From NCBI RefSeq assembly GCF_008033445.1, contig NZ_VNKO01000010.1, positions 1-64,000 on the forward strand: a stretch of 64,000 bases of DNA. The letters run 5' to 3'. Source of the stretch: Vulcaniibacterium gelatinicum (lineage in GTDB: Bacteria; Pseudomonadota; Gammaproteobacteria; Xanthomonadales; Xanthomonadaceae). Position numbers and translations under genes: made by a program. The first letter of the stretch is position 1. Each line of letters starts with the position of its first letter. The notes under the pieces were generated by a model. That model did no database searches and was not told the origin of the DNA. It was given only the letters and a program-made list of their open reading frames with translations. Below are positions 57,682 to 64,000 of this stretch, piece after piece.

Positions 57682-58779
57682 ATGACCCAGCCCGGACTGA
57701 CCGGACGGATCCTGGTGGTGGACGACCAGCCCGCGAACCTGCGGGTGGTGAGCGCGCTGCTGTCGCGCCAGGGCCACGAGGTGCTCGGCGCCGCCACCGG
57801 CGCGGAGGCGCTGCGCCTGGCGCTGGAGCACACCCCCGACCTGCTGCTGCTGGACATGCTGATGCCGGGCATGGACGGCTTCGCCCTGCTCGCCGAGCTG
57901 CGCCGGCATCCGCCGCTGCACGACGTGCCGGTGGTGTTCCTGACCGCCGCGCACGACCGCGACGTGGTGCTGCGCGCGTTCGACGCCGGCGCGGTGGACT
58001 ACGTGACCAAGCCGTTCACGCCCGAGGAACTGCTGGCACGGGTCAACTCGCACCTGGGCCTGAAGCTGGCGCGCGACCGGCTCGAACGCGTCGCGCGCGA
58101 ACGCGAGGCGCTGGTCAACCTGGTCGCGCACGACCTGAAGAATCCGCTCACCAGCGTGCTGTTCGCCAGCGAGCTGCTGCTGCAGGGCCAGTGCCGGCCC
58201 GAGCGCGTGCCGCGCTACCTGCAGGTGATCCACGAGAGCGCGCAGGACGCGCTCGGCTACATCCGCCGCTACCTGGAGACGCAGAAGGCCGCGGCCGCGC
58301 AGGCGCCGGCGCAGGCCTCGGTGTGCCTGCGCGAGCTGCACGACTGGCTGGTGCGGCGCTACGAGCCGCAATTGGAGAGCCGCGGCATGCGCCTGCAGTC
58401 GCTGCTGCCCGAACCCGCGGGGCGGGTGGCGATCGACGGCCTGGTGCTGCGCCAGGTGGCCGAGAACCTGGTGACCAACGCGCTCAAGTACGCCGCCGGC
58501 GGCGGCGAGCTCACCCTCGAGGTGCGCGCCAGCGCGCCGGGCTGGCGCCAGCTGCGCGTGCTCGACCGCGGCCCCGGCATCCCGCCGCAGCGCCAGCGCG
58601 AGCTGTTCCGGCCGTTCGTGCGCCTGGCCGAGCACGACGACGGCACCTCCAGCGGCCTGGGCCTGGCGCTGGCGCGGCAGATCATCGCCAACGCCGGCGG
58701 CCAGCTCTGGTACGAGGACCGCGAGGGCGGCGGCGCGCAGTTCGTGATCGAGCTGCCCGAGGCGCCGGCCTCCGCCTGA
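57682..58779 (+). CDS. Hybrid response regulator-histidine kinase
   Basis: A 365-residue cytoplasmic signalling protein with an N-terminal receiver and a C-terminal kinase. The receiver has the acidic pair DDQ, phospho-acceptor Asp58 (LLLLDMLMPGMDG) and Lys110 (YVTKPFTPEE). The kinase has the H-box LVAHDLKNPLTS (His150), N-box NLVTNALKYA, G1 DRGPGIPP and G2 SSGLGLALA. No membrane segment is present, so it probably takes input through its receiver from another kinase. Its partner is not in the window. Confidence 0.88.
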   Translation: MTQPGLTGRILVVDDQPANLRVVSALLSRQGHEVLGAATGAEALRLALEHTPDLLLLDMLMPGMDGFALLAELRRHPPLHDVPVVFLTAAHDRDVVLRAFDAGAVDYVTKPFTPEELLARVNSHLGLKLARDRLERVAREREALVNLVAHDLKNPLTSVLFASELLLQGQCRPERVPRYLQVIHESAQDALGYIRRYLETQKAAAAQAPAQASVCLRELHDWLVRRYEPQLESRGMRLQSLLPEPAGRVAIDGLVLRQVAENLVTNALKYAAGGGELTLEVRASAPGWRQLRVLDRGPGIPPQRQRELFRPFVRLAEHDDGTSSGLGLALARQIIANAGGQLWYEDREGGGAQFVIELPEAPASA

Positions 58780-58788
58780 GCGCGGCGC

Positions 58789-59202
58789 TCAGTGCGCGGT
58801 GCGGTCGGTGGCGGAACCGCGCGTGCGGCGGCGCGGTGGGCCGACGGGCGCGGCGCGGGGGGCCGCAGCGGCGTCGCGGCGCACCGCCTCGACCCGCCGC
58901 GCCTGGCCTTCGAGCGGCGCCTGTTCGGCGCGGCGCGCGCGTTGCCGCAGCAGGTACCAGGTGGCCACGCCCGCGCCGACCACGGCCGCCGCCAGCAGCA
59001 GCGGGTGCCGGCGCGCGACCCGGCCGGCGGTGCGGGTGCCGGCGCGCACCGCGCCGAGTGCGGCGCCGGCCTGCAGCCAGCGTCCGGGATGGCGCGGGAT
59101 CTCGCGGCGCAGGGTCTCGCCGAGCTGGTCGAGCAGGTGCAGCGCGCGTTCCGACAGCGGCGGTCGGGCCAGGTCCTCGTTCATCGGCGCGTCGTGCTTC
59201 AT
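58789..59202 (-). CDS. Small membrane protein, unknown function
   Basis: The 137-residue product has an N-terminal helical segment (SERALHLLDQLGETLRREI), one hydrophobic helix (HPLLLAAAVVGAGVATWYLL) near residue 80 and a basic, low-complexity C-terminal tail. The ATG at 59200-59202 has GGAGGAG upstream at good spacing. It somewhat resembles DUF883/YqjD-type ribosome-associated membrane proteins, without firm similarity. Convergent with the hybrid kinase gene. Confidence 0.6.
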   Translation of the reverse strand: MKHDAPMNEDLARPPLSERALHLLDQLGETLRREIPRHPGRWLQAGAALGAVRAGTRTAGRVARRHPLLLAAAVVGAGVATWYLLRQRARRAEQAPLEGQARRVEAVRRDAAAAPRAAPVGPPRRRTRGSATDRTAH

Positions 59203-59277
59203 CGTGGGCTCCTCCGGGACGGGATGCCGGCGCAGTGTCCGCACCGCGGCGTTCACGAGGCGTGATGCGCGCCGCGC

Positions 59278-61782
59278 TCAGCTCCCGCGCGGCTTGGCGC
59301 GGTGGGTCGGGGTCGCGCTCCAGGGATCGTCGGGCCACGGGTGTTTGGGGTAGCGGCCCTTCATTTCCTTCTTCACTTCCGGGTAGGTGCGGTCCCAGAA
59401 GCCGCGCAGGTCCTGGGTCACCTGCAGCGGCTTGCCGCCGGGCGAGAGCAGGTGCAGGGTCAGCGGCACGCGGCCGTCGGCGATGCGCGGGGTGTCGGCC
59501 AGGCCGAACAGTTCCTGCAGCTTCACCGCCAGCACCGGCGCGCGCGGGGCATCGCCGGCCTCGTCGTAGGCGTACTCGATGCGCCGCTCCAGCCCGGACG
59601 GCACCGCGATGCGCGTGGGCGCCAGCGCCTCCAGCCGCGTGCGCTGCGGCCAGTCGAGCAGCGTGTGCAGGGCCTGGGCGAATTCGGCTGCGTCCAGCGC
59701 ATCGAGCCGGGTCTTGCCGGCGAAGGCCGGCCGCAGCCACTCGTCCAGGCGCGCGAGCAGCGCGGCGTCGGACAGGTCGGGCCAGTCCAGCTCCGGCATC
59801 CACGCGCGCAGGCAACGCACCCGCGCGCGCCACTGCGTGGTCGCCTCGTTCCAGGGCAGCACCGCCAGGCCGAGCGTGCGCACCGCGTCGGTGAGCGCCT
59901 GCGCGGCGCGCGCCGGATCCACCCGTCCGGCCGGGCGCGTCTCCAGCACGATGCCATCGAAGCGGCGCTCGCGCTGCGCGACCAGCGCGCGCCGGGCCGC
60001 GTCCCAGCGCACCGCATCCTCCTCGACGAAGCGTTCGGGGAATTCCTGCTGCAGCCGCGCCTCGTCCAGCGGCGCGGCGCGCAGCAGCAGCGCGTCCCGG
60101 GCTTCGAACCGCACCTCGCTCGCCACCAGCCACGGCTCGCCGTACAGCGCGCTGTCCTCGGCCAGGCGCGCGATGCGGCCGTTGGCGAGCTGGTAGCGGC
60201 GCGGGTCCTGCGGATGCTGGCGGGCGATGCGGTCGGGGAAGGCGTGCAGCAGCAGGTCGCCGAGCCGGTGCGCGGGCGCCTCGCGCGGCGGCGCGGCGTC
60301 CACGCGCAGGCGCCGGCGCCATTGCGCGGCGGCGGCATCGAGCGCGGCCAGGGCGCTGCGGCTGGCCTCGGCCGGGACGCGCCCGGCACGGAACGCGGCC
60401 AGTGCCTGCCAGCGCGCGTGCAGGGCGTCCGAACGCGTGCGCAGCGGATCGCGCGCTTCCAGCAGCGCGGCCAGGTCGCAGGCCAGGGCGCGTTCGTCCG
60501 CGCGCGCGGCGAGCAGCATCGCGGCCAGGCGCGGATGGGTGCCGAGCGCGAGCATGCGCCGGCCGAGCGGGGTGGGCGCCGTGCCTTCGAGCGCACCGAG
60601 CCGCTGCAGCAGGTCGCGTGCGGCGGCCAGCGCGCCCGGCGGCGGCGGATCGGGGAAGCACAGCGCGGCCTGGCCCCAGGCGGCCAGTTCGAGCGCGAGC
60701 CCGGCCAGGTCCACCTGCGCGATCTCGGGGCGCCGCTGCGGTTCCAGCCGCTGCGACTGCGGCCACAGGCGGTAGGCCCAGCCTTCCGCCACGCGCCCGG
60801 CGCGGCCGGCGCGCTGGTCGGCGGAGGCCTGCGAGACGGTCACCCGCTCCAGCCGCGAGAAGCCCGAGTTCGGATCGAAGCGCGGTTCGCGCGCCAGGCC
60901 GGTGTCCACCACCACGCGCACGCCGGGCAGGGTCACGCTCGATTCGGCGACGTTGGTCGCCAGCACCACGCGGCGCACGCCGTCGGGCGCCGGCTGCAGC
61001 ACGCGCACCTGCTGTTCCACCGGCAGGTCGCCGTGCAGGGCCAGCACTTCGGCGGGCACGGCCGGGGCATCCTGCGCCTGCAGCAGCGTCTGCACGCGCG
61101 CGATCTCGCGCTGTCCGGGCAGGAACACCAGCACGTCGCCGGGATGCTCGGCGAGGGCGTGTTCGACCGCGCGCCGCACCTGGTGTTCGAGGGGTTCCTC
61201 GCGCCGCGCGGGAAAGTGGGCGATGCGGACCGGGTGGCTGCGGCCGGCGCTCGCCAGCCGCGGGGCGTCGAGGAACGCGGCGAGCCGTTCGCCGTCGAGG
61301 GTGGCCGACATCACCACCAGGCGCAGGTCGGGGCGGACCGAGGCCTGGACGTCGAGGGCGAGGGCGAGGCCCAGGTCGCTGGCGAGGTGGCGTTCGTGGA
61401 ATTCGTCGAACAGCAGCGCGCCGACGCCGTCCAGGAGCGGGTCGTCCTGCAGCATCCGGGTCAGGATGCCTTCGGTGACGACCTCGATGCGGGTGCGGGC
61501 CGAGATTTTCTGTTCGAAGCGGATGCGGTAGCCGACGGTCTCGCCCACCGCTTCGCCGAGTTGTTGCGCCATGAAGCCCGCGGCCGCACGCGCGGCGACG
61601 CGGCGCGGTTCGAGCATCACCAGCTTGCGCCCTTGCAGCCAGGGGGCATCGAGCAGCGCGAGCGGCACCTGGGTGGTCTTGCCGGCGCCGGGCGGCGCTT
61701 CCAGCACCAGCCGCGGATGCGCGGCGAGGCGCTCGCGCAGCTGCGGCAGCAGTTCATCGATCGGGAACGCGGGGCGATTCAC
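59278..61782 (-). CDS. hrpB: ATP-dependent DEAH-type helicase HrpB
   Basis: An 834-residue DExH-box helicase. Motif I is APPGAGKTTQVPLALL, motif Ia LEPRRVAARAAA, motif II LLFDEFHERHL, motif III VMSATLDGERLA, and motif VI QRAGRAGRVAEG. The C-terminal HrpB domain ends with PEVKKEMKGRYPKHPWPDDPW, a signature of the family. The start is a GTG at 61780-61782 (VNRPAFPIDELLPQLRERL); the frame stays open upstream but encodes low-complexity repeats. HrpB may act in RNA metabolism; its exact role is not well defined. Confidence 0.92.
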   Translation of the reverse strand: MNRPAFPIDELLPQLRERLAAHPRLVLEAPPGAGKTTQVPLALLDAPWLQGRKLVMLEPRRVAARAAAGFMAQQLGEAVGETVGYRIRFEQKISARTRIEVVTEGILTRMLQDDPLLDGVGALLFDEFHERHLASDLGLALALDVQASVRPDLRLVVMSATLDGERLAAFLDAPRLASAGRSHPVRIAHFPARREEPLEHQVRRAVEHALAEHPGDVLVFLPGQREIARVQTLLQAQDAPAVPAEVLALHGDLPVEQQVRVLQPAPDGVRRVVLATNVAESSVTLPGVRVVVDTGLAREPRFDPNSGFSRLERVTVSQASADQRAGRAGRVAEGWAYRLWPQSQRLEPQRRPEIAQVDLAGLALELAAWGQAALCFPDPPPPGALAAARDLLQRLGALEGTAPTPLGRRMLALGTHPRLAAMLLAARADERALACDLAALLEARDPLRTRSDALHARWQALAAFRAGRVPAEASRSALAALDAAAAQWRRRLRVDAAPPREAPAHRLGDLLLHAFPDRIARQHPQDPRRYQLANGRIARLAEDSALYGEPWLVASEVRFEARDALLLRAAPLDEARLQQEFPERFVEEDAVRWDAARRALVAQRERRFDGIVLETRPAGRVDPARAAQALTDAVRTLGLAVLPWNEATTQWRARVRCLRAWMPELDWPDLSDAALLARLDEWLRPAFAGKTRLDALDAAEFAQALHTLLDWPQRTRLEALAPTRIAVPSGLERRIEYAYDEAGDAPRAPVLAVKLQELFGLADTPRIADGRVPLTLHLLSPGGKPLQVTQDLRGFWDRTYPEVKKEMKGRYPKHPWPDDPWSATPTHRAKPRGS

Positions 61783-61889
61783 GGCAACAGGATACGGTGC
61801 GGGGTCGGGGAGGACCGAGGGCGTGACCTGTGTGCAGTGGAATCCGCGCGTGGGATGCAGGGGTGCGGAAGCGACGAACGCGCCTTGAA

Positions 61890-61996
61890 ACAGGCGCGGA
61901 TGAGATGGTCGGACCGGCTCCTGTTCGAGCTGCGGGAAGTTTGGGCGGCCCGGGTCCTGGTGTGATTGCGGGAGGCTTGGTCGGCCCGGGTCCGGT
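61890..61996. repeat. Degenerate 36-bp tandem repeat upstream of hrpB
   Basis: Three imperfect copies with about 36-bp spacing; the clearest two (61931-61962 and 61967-61996) share TGCGGGA...TTGG..CGGCCCGGGTCC. In the hrpB frame they would read as 12-residue units like DPGRPSLPQSHQ. They lie in the 397-bp gap between hrpB and the TatD gene, which otherwise shows no gene. Confidence 0.5.
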
Positions 61997-62179
61997 GCGC
62001 GGGGGGTGTCGCGTCGAGCGCGCCATGGATGGGGATGGCGCGCGGCCGCGTGTCGGAGCCGGACGCGGAGCCCACGCGGCGAACCCCACCCCAGGCAGAC
62101 CGGCGCCCCCACACGAAGCGGCGAGAACATGCACGGGCAGCGCCAGCCCACTCCCGCCAACCCCGTAAAATCCGCGCCC

Positions 62180-62986
62180 ATGCAACTGATCGACATCGGC
62201 GCCAACCTCACCCACGACAGCTTCGACCACGACCGCGACGCCGTGCTGGCCCGCGCCCGCGCCGCCGGCGTGGTGCAGATGGTCGTCACCGGCGCCAGCC
62301 GCGAACACTCGCCCAAGGCGCTCGCCCTCGCCCGCGCCCACCCCGGCGAACTGTTCGCCACCGCCGGCGTGCATCCGCACCACGCCAGCGAATACAGCGC
62401 CGAATGCGACGCCGAACTGCGCGCCCTGCACGCCCACCCCGAGGTCGTCGCCGTCGGCGAATGCGGCCTGGACTACTTCCGCGACTTCTCCCCGCGCCCG
62501 GCCCAGCGCCGCGCCTTCGAACTCCAGCTGCAGATCGGCGCCGACACCGGCAAGCCCCTGTTCCTGCACCAGCGCGACGCCCACGCCGACTTCATGGCGA
62601 TGATGCGCAACTTCGACGGCCGCCTCGGCCCCGCCGTCGTGCACTGCTTCACCGGCACCCGCGAGGAACTGTTCGACTACCTCGACCGCGACTGGTACAT
62701 CGGCATCACCGGCTGGCTGTGCGACGAACGCCGCGGCACCCACCTGCGCGAACTGGTCCGGCACATCCCCGCCGAACGACTGATGATCGAGACCGACGCC
62801 CCCTACCTGCTGCCGCGCACGGTGCGGCCGCCGCCGTCCCACCGCCGCAACGAACCGATGTACCTCGCCCACATCGTCGAGGAACTGGCCCGCGACCGCG
62901 GCGAGGACGTCGCCGTCACCGCCGCCCGCACCACCGCCACCGCACGCGCGTTCTTCCGCCTGCCGCCCGCGCCGGGCGCGGACTGA
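62180..62986 (+). CDS. TatD-family metal-dependent DNase
   Basis: The 268-residue TIM-barrel hydrolase has the TatD metal site: DIGANL.HDSF (DxxxNL form), AGVHPHHAS, VAVGECGLDYFRD with the catalytic Glu, FLHQRDAHADF, VVHCFTGTREEL, and LMIETDAPYLLPR with the final Asp. The IGANLTHDSF opening and HRRNEPMYLAHIVEELA ending match the TatD/YjjV branch. These enzymes have 3'-5' exonuclease activity linked to DNA repair. Divergent from hrpB. Confidence 0.92.
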   Translation: MQLIDIGANLTHDSFDHDRDAVLARARAAGVVQMVVTGASREHSPKALALARAHPGELFATAGVHPHHASEYSAECDAELRALHAHPEVVAVGECGLDYFRDFSPRPAQRRAFELQLQIGADTGKPLFLHQRDAHADFMAMMRNFDGRLGPAVVHCFTGTREELFDYLDRDWYIGITGWLCDERRGTHLRELVRHIPAERLMIETDAPYLLPRTVRPPPSHRRNEPMYLAHIVEELARDRGEDVAVTAARTTATARAFFRLPPAPGAD

Positions 62987-63001
62987 GCGCGGCCGTGCCG
63001 C

Positions 63002-63799
63002 TCAGCTGCGCAAACCCACCCCGCGCTCGAGCAGCCACAGCCCGAGCGCGGCCAGCACCACCACGAAGCCGAGCATCAGCGCGTAGGCCATCCACAGCGG
63101 CACGTCGCTCACGCCGAGCAAGCCGTAACGGAACGCGTTGACCATGTAGAAGATCGGGTTGAGGTGGGTCGCGGTCTGCGCCCAGTCCGGCAGCAGCCGC
63201 ACCGAGTAGAACACGCCGCCGAGGTAGGTCAGCGGGGTGAGGATGAAGGTCGGCACGATCGCGATGTCGTCGAACTTCTTCGCGTACACCGCGTTGACGA
63301 AGCCGGCCAGGGAGAAGATCGTCGCGCCGAGCAGCACGGTCGAGAGGGTGACCAGCGGATGCGGCACCCGCACGCGGGTGAACAGCATCGCGATCGCGAG
63401 CACGATCGCGCCCACCATCAGCCCGCGCAGCACCGCGCCGGCGACGTAGCCGGTCAGGATCACCCAGTGCGGCATCGGGCTGACCAGCAGCTCCTCGACG
63501 TGGCGGCCGAACTTGGCGCCGAAGAACGAGGAGCTGATGTTGCCGTAGCTGTTCTGGATCACGCTCATCATCACCAGCCCGGGGACGATGAAGTCCATGT
63601 AGCGGATCCCGTCCATGGCGCCGATCTGGCGCCCGATCAGGCCGCCGAAGATCAGGAAGTACAGGGTCATGGTGATCGCCGGCGGCACCAGGGTCTGGCC
63701 CCAGATGCGCAGGATGCGGGCGACCTCGCGGCGGACGATGGTCGCCAGCGCGACCAGGTTGCGGCGGGCGATGGTGGGTTCGGCGGCGGTGGCGTTCAT
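63002..63799 (-). CDS. ABC-2 type transport permease (YadH-like)
   Basis: The 265-residue membrane component has six hydrophobic helices and the ABC-2 signature region: TMTLYFLIFGGLIG, FIVPGLVMMSVIQNSYGNISSSFFGAKF, LVSPMPHWVILTGYV and PLTYLGGVFYSVRLLP. These match the YadH inner-membrane subunit of an exporter that pairs with the YadG ATPase. Its ATG overlaps the stop of the upstream ATPase gene by ATGA, so the two are coupled. The substrate is unknown. Confidence 0.9.
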   Translation of the reverse strand: MNATAAEPTIARRNLVALATIVRREVARILRIWGQTLVPPAITMTLYFLIFGGLIGRQIGAMDGIRYMDFIVPGLVMMSVIQNSYGNISSSFFGAKFGRHVEELLVSPMPHWVILTGYVAGAVLRGLMVGAIVLAIAMLFTRVRVPHPLVTLSTVLLGATIFSLAGFVNAVYAKKFDDIAIVPTFILTPLTYLGGVFYSVRLLPDWAQTATHLNPIFYMVNAFRYGLLGVSDVPLWMAYALMLGFVVVLAALGLWLLERGVGLRS

Positions 63800-64000
63800 G
63801 CGGCCTGCTCCGGCGGCACCTGCGCGGTGCCGTCCTGCGCGTTCTCGCCGGTCAGGCGCAGGAACAGCTCCTCCAGGCGGTTGCTCTTGGTGCGCATCGA
63901 GCGCACCCGGATGCCGGCGTCGTTGAGCGCGGCGAACACGCGGTTGAGGTCCATCGCGCGCGGCATCTCCAGGTCGAGGGTGTGGTGGTCGGGCGCGTGC
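63796..64000 (-). CDS. ABC transporter ATP-binding protein, C-terminal part
   Basis: The reading frame enters from the right edge and ends at TGA 63796-63798. The visible 67 residues (LDLEMPRAMDLNRVFAALNDAG, then VRSMRTKSNRLEELFLRLTGE) are the typical C-terminal regulatory tail of ABC-2 exporter ATPases such as YadG, ending in a short Gln/Ala tail. The Walker motifs lie outside the window. Coupled with the permease gene. Confidence 0.85.
   Translation of the reverse strand, partial: HAPDHHTLDLEMPRAMDLNRVFAALNDAGIRVRSMRTKSNRLEELFLRLTGENAQDGTAQVPPEQAA

Overview
The window is high-GC DNA from a gammaproteobacterium. The biotin genes bioB-bioF-bioH-bioC, the fimT-pilV-pilW-pilX-pilY1-pilE cluster, a cytochrome c5-type protein, monomeric isocitrate dehydrogenase, and zapE and hrpB homologues together point to the Xanthomonadaceae/Lysobacteraceae (Lysobacter, Luteimonas, Xanthomonas relatives). 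The genus is an inference; no 16S gene or other marker is present.

Positions 1-29600 are mostly chromosomal housekeeping. From the left there are an IS30-family transposase cut by the window edge and an IS5-type end, a sialidase-fold lipoprotein, mnmG, a possible sRNA with a strong terminator, a Tyr-rich lipoprotein, a DMT exporter, a PLP lyase, an NTF2-fold protein, an ArnT-like glycosyltransferase, the overlapping biotin operon, comF, a short-chain fatty-acid transporter with ubiA, tRNA-Arg(CCG), cytochrome c5, an alpha/beta hydrolase, and the minor-pilin/pilY1/pilE operon. The pilus operon has a perfect CRP/Clp-type site upstream. Then come zapE, an APC permease, an M20 hydrolase, queF and small lipoprotein/membrane genes.

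Positions 29600-53400 are accessory. A degenerate tRNA-like sequence and a frameshifted phage/conjugative-element polyvalent-protein gene lie at the trailer end of a very large CRISPR array: 89 repeats of 36 nt, 88 spacers of 34-40 nt, plus one degenerate terminal repeat. The array belongs to a complete subtype I-G (formerly I-U) system on the minus strand: cas3 (helicase then HD), csx17 (cas8), csb1 (cas7), csb2 (cas5-cas6), a cas4-cas1 fusion and cas2. The crRNA strand is also minus, so the leader is the 235 bp between cas2 and position 38852.

Four features stand out there. (1) A 289-bp integron-cassette-like unit with a 59-bp attC is inserted exactly one base into the terminal degenerate repeat. 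(2) A nucleotidyltransferase gene lies between cas3 and csx17 with 4-nt overlaps on both sides. (3) Two type II toxin-antitoxin modules with visible operators sit between the interference and adaptation genes. (4) The leader carries a nested inverted repeat touching the first repeat. A SEC-C-motif protein and an ERCC4-type nuclease are encoded just upstream of cas3 on the same strand.

Positions 53400-64000 return to chromosomal genes: monomeric icd, a small protein, a lipoprotein methyltransferase-like gene, an RluE-type pseudouridine synthase, a hybrid REC-histidine kinase, a small membrane protein, hrpB, a TatD nuclease and an ABC-2 exporter whose ATPase gene runs off the right edge.
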